Shown: positions 1 through 7,740 of the stretch, piece by piece
How the letters are laid out: every line of letters starts with the position of its first letter
Position numbering within the stretch: position 1 is the first letter of the stretch
Source: Streptomyces aidingensis
GTDB taxonomy: Bacteria; Actinomycetota; Actinomycetes; Streptomycetales; Streptomycetaceae
Direction of reading: 5' to 3'
Assembly (NCBI RefSeq): GCF_900112355.1
Contig: NZ_FOLM01000005.1
Span: 62,001-126,000 of the forward strand
DNA length: 64,000 bases
Translations under genes and position numbers: made by a program
The notes under the pieces: model-generated
Database searches by the model: none
What the model was told of the DNA's origin: nothing
The model's input: only the letters and a program-made list of their open reading frames with translations

Positions 1-2
1 AG

Positions 3-110
3 GCGCTGACCGACGCCTGCGCCGCATACGCCGGGCGCGACCCGGCCGGCCCCCGCGGCGGGGACGGCGAGAGCATCGGCCAGCAGGCCGGGGCCTGGCC
101 CGCCTCCTGA
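3..110 (+). CDS. C-terminal end of a gene cut by the left window edge (putative)
   Basis: An open frame enters from the left edge and stops with TGA at 108-110. The 35 visible codons encode an Ala/Gly-rich tail ending in AGAWPAS with no recognisable domain. Third positions are GC-rich as expected for a coding frame in this genome, but the fragment is too short to identify and could be chance. Confidence 0.3.
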   Translation, partial: ALTDACAAYAGRDPAGPRGGDGESIGQQAGAWPAS

Positions 111-225
111 CCCGGCGCCCGGGCGGCCGGCGCCCGGCGGGCGGTCAACCCCGGGCGCGGGCCGGGCGTCCCGTAGAGCAGAAGCGGAGCAGCAGCAACC
201 GTTACCGGACGACCGGGAGGTCTCC

Positions 226-1419
226 TTGAGTGCCAACGGCTCCCCCCGCCGCCCGTCACGATCCCCGGCCCGGGCCGTCGCCCGCGCGCTGCGCCCGGCG
301 TCCTTCGGCGCCCCGCCCGAGGGCGCCCGCATGGACCGCATCCGGCGCTCCCCGCAGTTCCGGGACGGCGCGTTCCGCAACGAGGGGCCGACCAGCGTCG
401 GCCCCAACGGTTCGGGCCCCGCCCTCTTCCGCGAGCTGCTGTTCGGCCCCGGCCGCCGGCGCCGCCGCCCGGCCTCGGCGCCGCCGCCGCACACCGCCCC
501 GCCCCAGGGCCCGCCGGCCGGCGGGCTGCGGCTGACCTGGCTGGGCCATGCCACCGTGCTGGCCGAGATCGACGGCCACCGGGTGCTGTTCGACCCGGTG
601 TGGGGCGAGCGCTGCTCGCCCTTCCGGTTCGCCGGGCCGCGCCGCGTGCACCCGGTGCCGCTGCCGCTGGACGCGCTCGGGCCGCTGGACGCGGTGGTGA
701 TCTCCCACGACCACTACGACCATCTGGACCTGCCCACCATCCGGGCCCTGGCCGGCAGCGAGGCGGTCTTCGCCGTGCCGCTGGGCGTGGGCGCGCATCT
801 GGAGCACTGGGGCATACCGGAGACCCGGATCCGCGAACTGGACTGGCACGAGTCGGTGCGGGTGCGGGAGCTGACCCTGACCGCCACCCCCAGCCGGCAC
901 TTCTGCGGGCGCGGCCTGATCCGCCGCTCGCTCACCCTGTGGGCGTCCTGGGCGGTGGCCGGTCCCGGCCACCGGATCTTCCACAGCGGGGACACCGGCT
1001 ATTTCCCGGGCTTCGCGGCCATCGGCGCGGAGCACGGACCGTTCGACGCCACGATGATGCAGATCGGCGCGTACAGCGACTACTGGCCGGACATCCACAT
1101 GACCCCGGAGGAGGGGCTGCGGGCGCACCAGGACCTGACCGGCGGGGTGCTGCTGCCGATCCACTGGGGCACGTTCAACCTGGCCCTGCACCCGTGGGAC
1201 GAACCGGCCGAGCGGACCGCGGACGCCGCGGCGGCGGCCTCGGTGCCGGTGGCGCTCCCGCGGCCGGGCGAGCCGTTCGAGCCGTCGGGCCGGCTGCCCA
1301 CCGCGCGCTGGTGGCGGCCGTACGCCCGCCCGCCGGGACACCGCGCGGCCGTGGCGGGGAAGGAGCAGCCGGAGGCGGCGGCCCCCGCGCCGTCCCCGAC
1401 GAGCGCGGAGCGCCGCTGA
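226..1419 (+). CDS. MBL-fold metallo-hydrolase (NAPE-PLD/UlaG-like)
   Basis: A 397-residue metallo-beta-lactamase-fold hydrolase. The zinc motif HxHxDH is SHDHYDHLD at about residues 160-168. Other metal ligands are probably the His in TPSRHFCGR, the Asp in HSGDTGYF and the His in LPIHWGTF. The core from TWLGHATVL (about 105) onward follows the N-acyl-phosphatidylethanolamine phospholipase D-like branch, which hydrolyses phosphodiesters or lactones; the true substrate is unknown. The first 100 residues are basic, Pro/Ala-rich and look disordered. The start is TTG at 226 because GGGAGG lies 5 bases upstream. It ends tail-to-tail with the next gene, separated by 26 bases of GGCC-rich palindromic sequence. 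Confidence 0.85.
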   Translation: MSANGSPRRPSRSPARAVARALRPASFGAPPEGARMDRIRRSPQFRDGAFRNEGPTSVGPNGSGPALFRELLFGPGRRRRRPASAPPPHTAPPQGPPAGGLRLTWLGHATVLAEIDGHRVLFDPVWGERCSPFRFAGPRRVHPVPLPLDALGPLDAVVISHDHYDHLDLPTIRALAGSEAVFAVPLGVGAHLEHWGIPETRIRELDWHESVRVRELTLTATPSRHFCGRGLIRRSLTLWASWAVAGPGHRIFHSGDTGYFPGFAAIGAEHGPFDATMMQIGAYSDYWPDIHMTPEEGLRAHQDLTGGVLLPIHWGTFNLALHPWDEPAERTADAAAAASVPVALPRPGEPFEPSGRLPTARWWRPYARPPGHRAAVAGKEQPEAAAPAPSPTSAERR

Positions 1420-1445
1420 GCCGCCCGCCGGCCGGCCGGCCCGGC

Positions 1446-1784
1446 TCAGGGGCGCATGGGGTCGTGTCCGAGCAGCATCAGCCGGTGGCGCCACTCGCGT
1501 TCCGGCACGGCGGCGCTGGGGCCGGCCTCCAGCTCGGTGCGCACCGTGTCGATGACCTGGGACATCACCACCACATCGGCGTCGGTCAGATCGACCCGGC
1601 GCTTCTGCAGGATGGACAGCACCCGGCGGCCCTGCTCACTGCCGGACTGCTCGGGCAGGGCCTCGGTGTCCTCGTCCGCACTGCTGGTGCGCAGCCAGGC
1701 GCGCAGCTCGGCCGAGGTCATGTTGACGAGCTGGTGGAACTCGTCCCAGAGATGCTGGAGTTCCGGGCTGGCGGTTTCGGGCAT
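1446..1784 (-). CDS. DUF3140 family protein
   Basis: A 112-residue acidic, soluble protein. Recognised as DUF3140 by the N-terminal helix with LWDEFHQLVNM, the SAELRAWL segment, the central SGSEQGRRVLSILQKRR block and the C-terminal WRHRLMLLGHDP. The family is restricted mainly to actinobacteria and is sometimes annotated as DNA-binding, but no function is established. AAGGAG lies 6 bases before the ATG. It is 48 bases downstream of the HhH-GPD repair gene on the same strand and may be co-transcribed with it. Confidence 0.75.
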   Translation of the reverse strand: MPETASPELQHLWDEFHQLVNMTSAELRAWLRTSSADEDTEALPEQSGSEQGRRVLSILQKRRVDLTDADVVVMSQVIDTVRTELEAGPSAAVPEREWRHRLMLLGHDPMRP

Positions 1785-1832
1785 CGTCGCTCCTTCTGGT
1801 CCTGGTCCTGGTCCCGGCGCGGGTGCTCCTCG

Positions 1833-2513
1833 TCAGGCGGCGGCGGTTTCGCGGACGTCCTCGGCGGTGCGTCTGTCCAGCGCCACCCGCACCAGTCCGG
1901 CGGTCAGCCGGGGCAGCTCGTCCTCGCCGACCAGGCCGGAAAGTTCCTCCGGCCCGGTGGGCAGGCCGACGCGGCGGGCGCCGTCCTGTACCTTGCGGTC
2001 CGCGAAGGGGGCGTAGTCGGGCCAGACGCCCTGCGCCTCGCGCAGGAAGATCGCGGCCCCGGCCGGTCCGATGCCCGGCACCTCGGTGAGCCGCCGCTTC
2101 ACCTCCTCGGGGCCGTCCGCGTCCGCGCGCAGCCGGCGCAGATCGCCGCCCCAGCGTTCCCGCACCAGCTCCGCTCCCTTGCCGAGCATGGTGGCGGTGG
2201 ATTCGTCGTACCGGCGGTAGCCGCCGCGGCCCAGGGCGTCCACCCGCTCCTGCCAGTCGGCGCCGGCCATGTTCTCCGGGCTGCGCAGCCCCGCGCGGAA
2301 CAGCTCCCGGGCCGCGGCGACCGCCGTGTCGGCGCGGATCCGGGCGGACAGCAGCATGGACAGCACCAGCAGCTGATAAAGCGGCTGCGGGGTGTCCCGC
2401 AGCCGGATGCCGGCCTCCTCGGCGTAGGTCCGGCCGCAGCGGTCCAGTACCGCCCGCGCGGTGTGCCGGGCGGCCCGGCCGCCGGAGCCGTCGGAACGGC
2501 GTGCCGCACTCAC
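1833..2513 (-). CDS. HhH-GPD (endonuclease III-like) DNA repair protein
   Basis: A 226-residue all-helical protein of the endonuclease III/HhH-GPD class, which removes damaged bases from DNA. The helix-hairpin-helix is LTEVPGIGPAGA (about residues 143-154), followed by a PFADRKV segment where the family's catalytic Asp normally sits. No C-terminal four-cysteine iron-sulfur loop is present, as in the short actinobacterial branch. The N-terminal helix QLLVLSMLLSARI matches the family's first core helix. The start is GTG at 2513; the ribosome site is weak. The base-lesion specificity cannot be read from sequence. Confidence 0.75.
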   Translation of the reverse strand: MSAARRSDGSGGRAARHTARAVLDRCGRTYAEEAGIRLRDTPQPLYQLLVLSMLLSARIRADTAVAAARELFRAGLRSPENMAGADWQERVDALGRGGYRRYDESTATMLGKGAELVRERWGGDLRRLRADADGPEEVKRRLTEVPGIGPAGAAIFLREAQGVWPDYAPFADRKVQDGARRVGLPTGPEELSGLVGEDELPRLTAGLVRVALDRRTAEDVRETAAA

Positions 2514-2562
2514 TGCTTCTCACCGGCTCTCATTCGTCTGCTGCCGGCCGCGGGACGGCCGG

Positions 2563-2772
2563 TCAGTCGGTTTCCGGGCGCTGCTCGGTGCGCTCGCTCT
2601 TGGGGCCGCGGCCCCGCTCGGTCCGCGGACCGCGGGCGCGCCAGCCCTCCTCCTCGGCCAGGTCCTCCTTGGCCGCCTCATTGGCGTACTGGTCCGGCAC
2701 GCCGCTGTCCTCGGCCTGCTTGCGTTTGTGGGTGCGACGGATGTCGTAGCGCTTGCTGCCGGGCTCGGGCAT
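2563..2772 (-). CDS. Small conserved basic/acidic hypothetical protein
   Basis: A 69-residue charged protein starting MPEPGSKRYDIRRTHK and rich in Arg, Glu and Gly, predicted soluble and mostly disordered. The start is taken as ATG at 2772 because GAGAGG lies 8 bases upstream; a GTG three codons earlier would overlap that site. It looks like a small streptomycete hypothetical protein. I recognise no functional domain. Confidence 0.55.
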   Translation of the reverse strand: MPEPGSKRYDIRRTHKRKQAEDSGVPDQYANEAAKEDLAEEEGWRARGPRTERGRGPKSERTEQRPETD

Positions 2773-2956
2773 CAAGATCACCTCTCGCCGCGGCGGGTTC
2801 CCCGGCCGGGAGACATCAAACCGGGGGCGCGGGAGCTCACGGTGATTCCGGAGCGTTACATAACAGGTGTCGTGCCGGACGCGGCCGTGGTTCTAGTGTG
2901 ACCCACGGCACTGGGCACGACGACGGCAGTGACCGGACGGACGGAGGGGCACAGCG

Positions 2957-3670
2957 ATGGCCGTGGACACCGAGCCGGGGGAGTGCGCGCGCGAGCTGCT
3001 GGCGGCCGGGACGCCGGCTCCCGGCACCCTGCTCACCGTCGTCTGGCGGGACCGGTACGCCCCGCGGGTCGGCCGCTGGTGCGCCCAGGACCTGGACCAC
3101 CGGGCGCGGGCCCGCTGGCTGTCCGCCGCCGAGGGCGGGCACTGGCGCGAGGGCTATCTGGTCTGGCAGTACGACGGCCGGGTGTACACCGCGGCGGAAC
3201 TGCTGGCGGCGATCGCCCGGGCGGCCGGGGCGGCGGACTGGACCTGCCCCCGGGACGGCGCGGCGGTCGAGGACTGGCTGGTTCACGCGGTGAGCGGCCG
3301 GACGCTGCGCCATCTGTGGACCCACCGGCCGCTGATCTTCTTCGGCGGGCCCTGGGACGCGCGGGTGATCTACCGGCCGCGCGAGTGCTGGCCGGTGCGG
3401 CACTGCTATCCGGAGCCGGACAGCCGGACCGCGGCGGAGTGGGGCCCGGCCGAGGCCCGGTCCGGGGACGTGCCGCGCTATGTGCCGGAGTACGGGCCGC
3501 GGCAGGGCGATGTGTGCATGCGCTGGGCGGTACCGGCGGCGGCCCCGTCGCCGCTGCACGTTCCGGTGCTCGGCCGCAACCCGACCTGCCCGTCCTGCGC
3601 CCTCTCCGACACCTGGCGCGACAGCCGCGGCTGGGTGCACTGCCGGCACTGCGGCGCCGTCAGCTACTGA
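2957..3670 (+). CDS. Hypothetical protein with C-terminal zinc ribbon
   Basis: A 237-residue soluble protein. Its C-terminal 35 residues form a two-knuckle zinc ribbon: CPSC about 14 residues before CRHC. The rest is Trp/Arg-rich with motifs such as HWREGYLVWQYDGRVY and IFFGGPWDARVIYRP that I cannot assign to a family. GGAGGGG lies 7 bases before ATG. It stands alone between a divergent small gene and a convergent lipoprotein gene. A nucleic-acid or protein-binding role through the ribbon is a guess. Confidence 0.6.
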   Translation: MAVDTEPGECARELLAAGTPAPGTLLTVVWRDRYAPRVGRWCAQDLDHRARARWLSAAEGGHWREGYLVWQYDGRVYTAAELLAAIARAAGAADWTCPRDGAAVEDWLVHAVSGRTLRHLWTHRPLIFFGGPWDARVIYRPRECWPVRHCYPEPDSRTAAEWGPAEARSGDVPRYVPEYGPRQGDVCMRWAVPAAAPSPLHVPVLGRNPTCPSCALSDTWRDSRGWVHCRHCGAVSY

Positions 3671-3708
3671 ACAGGGCCCGCCCCTTCCCGCGGCGCCCGG
3701 CCCTGCGG

Positions 3709-4710
3709 TCAGGCGCCGGTGGCGGACAGGGCGCCGGAGATGCGGAAGAGCAGAGCGGCCTCGCCGTCGCCCTCGGCCGGGACATGGGCGGTGAGGATCG
3801 CCATCCGGTCGATGGTGACGGTCTGCTCGGGCTCGCCCTCCATCAGCGCCTCGACATACTCGTCCACCACCGGGGTCACGCCGGTGGCCCAGGTCTTCTG
3901 CTCGTGGTGGTGGACGGTGAAGAACAGCAGCGCGCCGCCGTCCGTGGTGCGCAGGCCCAGCGCGGCCAGCGCCGGGTCCTCGGGCGGCAGGTCCTCGTGC
4001 TGCACATAGAACGCCGGGTCGGTGCTCTCGCCCTCCCGCCGGGCCAGTTCCTCCGAGGTGTAGGGGCCGTCGGCGAACGGGCCCTCCCCGGTGCGCAGGT
4101 AGTCCCCGTAGGCGGCGCTGATCCCGGCCGGGTCCAGGGCCAGGCCGTCCGCCGCGGCGGCGGCCGGGTCGGGGCTGGGGCCGCCCGCGGTGCGCACCGC
4201 CACCGCATGGCCGTCCTCGTCCTGCGCGAACTCCGGCACCGCGCTCGGCGGCAGCAGCGACAGATAGGACGCCTTCCAGTCCTCCTCCAGCGAGCCGCGG
4301 GTGAAGACCAGCAGCCAGCGGTTGCCGTCGCCGCGTCCGCTGAGCGTGTCGGCGAGGAAGAACTTCGGCCAGCCGGCCAGGCGCGGGATGTGGAAGCGGG
4401 TGTCCTCGAAAGCCAGCGGGCGGTAGTCGGGATTGCCCTCCGGGTGCACCTCGTGCCGGGCCCGGTGGCCGGCCCGGTTGATCTGACCCAGCGCCCCGGT
4501 GTCCACGGTGCGGTTGAGTTCCTCGTCGTAGACCAGGTTGGCCTCGTTGCTGACCTCGGCGTAGTGCTCCAGCACCGCCTGTGCCTCGGTCTCGGTGACC
4601 GCGGGCACCTCGGCCCGCTCGCCGTGCACCGTCATGCAGCCGGCCAGGGGCAGCGCCAGGGAGACCGCCAGGGCGATGGACGCCGCTTTGGACCGTGCCC
4701 TCACCAGCAT
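3709..4710 (-). CDS. Lipoprotein of unknown function (DUF8094-like)
   Basis: A 333-residue exported lipoprotein. The signal peptide starts MLVRARSKAASIALAVSL and the lipobox is LAGC, giving a lipidated Cys near residue 25. The mature part has no transmembrane helix and contains a repeated alpha/beta pattern, for example WLLVFTRGS and ALLFFTVHHHEQ. Secreted actinobacterial lipoproteins of this size with such motifs are annotated only as hypothetical; the DUF8094 comparison is from memory and uncertain. GGGGAGGG lies 6 bases before ATG. Confidence 0.6.
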   Translation of the reverse strand: MLVRARSKAASIALAVSLALPLAGCMTVHGERAEVPAVTETEAQAVLEHYAEVSNEANLVYDEELNRTVDTGALGQINRAGHRARHEVHPEGNPDYRPLAFEDTRFHIPRLAGWPKFFLADTLSGRGDGNRWLLVFTRGSLEEDWKASYLSLLPPSAVPEFAQDEDGHAVAVRTAGGPSPDPAAAAADGLALDPAGISAAYGDYLRTGEGPFADGPYTSEELARREGESTDPAFYVQHEDLPPEDPALAALGLRTTDGGALLFFTVHHHEQKTWATGVTPVVDEYVEALMEGEPEQTVTIDRMAILTAHVPAEGDGEAALLFRISGALSATGA

Positions 4711-4904
4711 GCTGGACCCTCCCCGTGGTTCGCGTGTTGTTCGCGGGTGCGCACCTCAAGACCCGTGCGCCAGCCGTGTGCCGCGGTGCCAGGGCATCGT
4801 ATCCATGTCCGGGGCGCCGCCCGGCATGGGATGATGCCGCGCACCGCGGCACAGGGCCGCGGGGCCGGCGGGGACGGCGGGGACGGCGGGGAGGGAGAGT
4901 GCGC
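4711..4904. promoter_or_regulatory. Divergent intergenic region with 9-bp tandem repeat
   Basis: This gap separates the lipoprotein gene (minus) from the CDP-alcohol transferase gene (plus) and must hold both promoters. About 30 bases before the plus start lies a short run of GGGGACGGC-type 9-mers (about 4861-4890). An imperfect inverted repeat, GGGTGCGCACC against GACCCGTGCGCC, lies around 4744-4775. No convincing -35/-10 pair was found. Confidence 0.35.
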
Positions 4905-5705
4905 ATGGCGGGCACCGGCATCGACAGGGGCACCGGCACCGGTGGCGGCGGGGAGCCCGGCGCGGGCGCGGCGGCTGAGCCGTCGTTCCGGGACGCGCTG
5001 GCGCGGCTGAGCGCCGCCCAGAAGACGGCCAGGGGGGTCTCCTTCTACAGCCGCTGGATCAACCGGCCGCTGGGCCGGGTGCTGGCCGCCGCCGCCTTCC
5101 GGGCCGGGCTGACGCCCAACCAGGTCACCCTGCTCAGCGCGGCCTGCACCTACTCCGCCATCGCGGCCGTCGCCCTGCTGCGCCCCTCCTGGGCCCTGGG
5201 CCCCGCGGTGTGGGCGGTGCTGGTGCTGGGCTTCGCGCTGGACTCCGCGGACGGCCAGCTCGCCCGGCTGCGCGGCGCCTCCAGCGCCTCCGGGGAGTGG
5301 CTCGACCATGTGGTGGACTGCGCCAAGCTGGTGCTGCTGCACGGCGCGGTGCTGATCTCCTTCCACCGCTTCCACGAACTCCCCGGTGACGGCTGGCTGC
5401 TGGTGCCGCTGGTCTACCAGCTCGCGGCCGTGGTGACCTTCTGCGCCGGGCTGCTGGCCGAGAAGCTCAAGCCCCGCCCCGCCGCGGGCACCGGACCGGG
5501 GGCCGGCGCCGCGCCGCCCTCCCGGCTGCGGGCCCTGGCGCTGCTCCCGGGCGACTACGGGGTGATCTGCACCGTCTTCCTGCTGCTGGGCGGCGGGACG
5601 GCGTTCCGGACCGGATACGCCGTGCTCTGCGCGGCCCAGGTGCTGCTGTGCGCGGCGCTGCTGGCCAAGTGGTACCGGGAGCTCTCCGCCCGGCCCGCCG
5701 GCTGA
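4905..5705 (+). CDS. CDP-alcohol phosphatidyltransferase family protein
   Basis: A 266-residue integral membrane enzyme that moves a phospho-alcohol from a CDP-alcohol to an acceptor alcohol. The family signature D-x2-DG-x2-AR-x8-G-x3-D-x3-D is complete (DSADGQLAR, then G, then LDHVVD), so it should be active. About five to six hydrophobic helices surround it. AGGGAG lies 7 bases before ATG 4905; GTG at 4899 is possible. It meets tail-to-tail, 16 bases apart, a TagD-like cytidylyltransferase that could make its CDP-activated substrate. Substrate identity (glycerol, inositol or a sugar alcohol) is inference. Confidence 0.8.
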   Translation: MAGTGIDRGTGTGGGGEPGAGAAAEPSFRDALARLSAAQKTARGVSFYSRWINRPLGRVLAAAAFRAGLTPNQVTLLSAACTYSAIAAVALLRPSWALGPAVWAVLVLGFALDSADGQLARLRGASSASGEWLDHVVDCAKLVLLHGAVLISFHRFHELPGDGWLLVPLVYQLAAVVTFCAGLLAEKLKPRPAAGTGPGAGAAPPSRLRALALLPGDYGVICTVFLLLGGGTAFRTGYAVLCAAQVLLCAALLAKWYRELSARPAG

Positions 5706-5721
5706 ACGGCGGCGGGCCCGG

Positions 5722-6174
5722 TCAGGACTGCCCGGCGGTGCGCGGACGCGGCGGCACCAGCGCGTCCAGCACGCCCCGCAACTGGGTGCTGGAGGTGTGC
5801 ACGGTGTACGGGAAATAGACGACTTCCACGCCCAGCCTGCCCATCTCCTCCTCCAGCGCGACCCCCTTGGGCGTGCCGCGCCAGTCGTCGCCCTTGAACA
5901 GGCGGTGGTAGCGGAGCTGGTGCCACATCCGCGACGTGTCGCCGGGCGTCTCGGCGACCGCGGCGTCCACAAAACGGATGCTGCGCACGATCTCCAGGCG
6001 CTCCACCAGCGGGACCACCGGCGGGCGCCCCTTGGCCTGCTCCGCCGCCTCGTCCGCGACCACCCCGGCGATCAGGTAGTCGCACTGACTGCGGGCGTGC
6101 CGGAGCACATTGAGATGGCCGATGTGGAACAGGTCGTAGACCCCGGGCGCGTAGCCCACGAGATGTGCCGGCAT
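5722..6174 (-). CDS. Cytidylyltransferase (glycerol-3-phosphate cytidylyltransferase-like)
   Basis: A 150-residue nucleotidyltransferase of the TagD/GCT type, which joins CTP and a phospho-alcohol. The nucleotide-binding HxGH motif is GVYDLFHIGHLNVL near residue 12. RTSSTQLRG-type C-terminal residues (here TSSTQLRG) match the family's ISTT-like motif. The start is ATG 6174; the reading frame stays open upstream, but homology begins only here. It likely supplies CDP-alcohol for the neighbouring CDP-alcohol phosphatidyltransferase, possibly to decorate the polysaccharide with polyol phosphate; that pairing is inferred from position. Confidence 0.8.
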   Translation of the reverse strand: MPAHLVGYAPGVYDLFHIGHLNVLRHARSQCDYLIAGVVADEAAEQAKGRPPVVPLVERLEIVRSIRFVDAAVAETPGDTSRMWHQLRYHRLFKGDDWRGTPKGVALEEEMGRLGVEVVYFPYTVHTSSTQLRGVLDALVPPRPRTAGQS

Positions 6175-6376
6175 GGTGACGGTGTCCCCCCGATCGAGAC
6201 GCGGCGGATGAGTGACGGCCGGGGACCGGCAGCGGTGCCGGCCGGTGGCCCCGGTGGCGGGCGGTGCGGATCCGTGTCTCCCGCACGAATGCGCGACCCG
6301 GCGCCCCCCGGACGATCCCCGACGATATCGCGGGCCGCTCTGCGTGACAGGAGAAACGCTCATCCTGGCCGAATCG

Positions 6377-6407
6377 CTGACGCTCTGTGGTGGGCTGCGG
6401 TTAGTCT
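6377..6407 (+). promoter_or_regulatory. Candidate promoter of the polysaccharide export operon
   Basis: In the 283-base divergent gap, TAGTCT at 6402-6407 fits the streptomycete -10 consensus TANNNT. CTGACG at 6377-6382 (or TGACGC one base on) lies 18-19 bases upstream as a -35. It would start transcription about 45 bases before the glycosyltransferase GTG. The rest of the gap shows nothing I can assign. Confidence 0.35.
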
Positions 6408-6457
6408 GAAGTTCACCCGCTGTCAGGGGAGGCAGCCGGGGGGAGGGGAGACCGACG

Positions 6458-7714
6458 GTGCGCGAGCAGCAGCGCGGAGAGGCCGTTGAGCGCCTCCTGC
6501 TGGTATCCACCAACTATGCCCCGGAGCGGGCCGGTATCGGACCGTACGCCACCCAGGTCGCCGAACACTGGGCGGCCGAACGCGGCGCCGAGGTCCATGT
6601 GCTGGCCGGCATGCCGCACTACCCCGCCTGGCGGGTGGACCCCGACTACCGCGGCCGGTGGCGCGGCGTCGATCTGCGCGCCGGAGTGCGCGTGCACCGC
6701 CGCCGGCACTCCGTGCCGTCGCGGCAGACGGCCGCCCGCCGCGCCCTGTACGAGGCGTCGATCCTGGCCCACGGCCTGATCGCGCCGCCGCGCCTGGGCG
6801 GCCGGCCGGACGCCGTGCTGGCGCAGATGCCCAGCCTGGCCGGCGGGCTGCTCGCCGCCCGCCTCGCCCGCCGGTACCGCGCGCCGTTCGTTCCCGTGGT
6901 GCAGGACCTGATGGGCGCGGCGGCCGCGCAGAGCGGCATCGACGGCGGCGGCCGGGCCGCCTCGGCGGCCTCCGCCGTGGAGCGCCGGGTGCTGCGCCGG
7001 GCCGCCCTGGTCGGCATCATCCACGAGACCTTCCGGGACCGCGTCAGATCCCTGGGTGTGCCGCAGGACCGGATCCGCCTGGTGCCCAACTGGGCGCATG
7101 TGGCCCGCCCGGCCGGCAGCCGCACGCAGAGCCGGGCCCGCCTCGGCTGGCCGCCGGACCGCACGGTGCTGCTGCACGCCGGCAACATGGGCCTGAAACA
7201 GGGCCTGGAGGTGCTGATCGACGCCGCCCGGCTGGCCCCCGAACTCCTGGTGGTGCTGATGGGCGACGGCAACCAGCGGGAGGCACTGCGCCGCCGGGCC
7301 GGGGACCTGCCCAATGTGGAGTTCCTGCCGCCCGCCGAGGACGGCGACTTCCCCGATGTGCTGGCCGCCGCCGACGCCCTGGTGGTCACCCAGCGCGCCA
7401 GCGTCCTGGACATGAGCGTGCCCTCCAAGCTGACCTCGTACTTCACCGCCGGACGGCCGGTCATCGCCTCGGTCGCCGAAGCGGGCGGCACGGCCGAGGA
7501 GATACGCCGCTCGGACGCCGGCTGGCTGGTCGCGCCGGAGGATCCGGCCGCACTCGTGGCCGCCGCACGGGAGATGGCCGCGGATCCCGGTGCAGCCGAT
7601 GCCGTCGGGGCACGTGGTTTCGACTACGCTCGCACCCATCTCGGCCGGCAGGCGGGCCTCGGCCGGATCTCCGCCCTGCTGGACGAGGCGCTGGACCTCC
7701 ACCACGGGGGGTGA
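6458..7714 (+). CDS. GT4 family glycosyltransferase (WcaI-like)
   Basis: A 418-residue GT-B glycosyltransferase. The N-terminal half has STNYAPERAGIGPYATQVAE, typical of WcaI/GT4 enzymes that act on lipid-linked sugars. The C-terminal nucleotide-sugar domain has LLHAGNMGLKQGL and a PSKLTSYFTAGRPVIASV acceptor/donor loop. It begins at GTG 6458 behind a purine-rich GGGGAGGGGAG site. It leads a tight operon: 26 bases to the chain-length gene, then two 4-base overlaps. It probably adds a sugar to the exopolysaccharide repeat unit in the cytoplasm. Confidence 0.85.
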   Translation: MREQQRGEAVERLLLVSTNYAPERAGIGPYATQVAEHWAAERGAEVHVLAGMPHYPAWRVDPDYRGRWRGVDLRAGVRVHRRRHSVPSRQTAARRALYEASILAHGLIAPPRLGGRPDAVLAQMPSLAGGLLAARLARRYRAPFVPVVQDLMGAAAAQSGIDGGGRAASAASAVERRVLRRAALVGIIHETFRDRVRSLGVPQDRIRLVPNWAHVARPAGSRTQSRARLGWPPDRTVLLHAGNMGLKQGLEVLIDAARLAPELLVVLMGDGNQREALRRRAGDLPNVEFLPPAEDGDFPDVLAAADALVVTQRASVLDMSVPSKLTSYFTAGRPVIASVAEAGGTAEEIRRSDAGWLVAPEDPAALVAAAREMAADPGAADAVGARGFDYARTHLGRQAGLGRISALLDEALDLHHGG

Positions 7715-7740
7715 GAAGGCGCGCGGAAGGGGAGCGGCGG

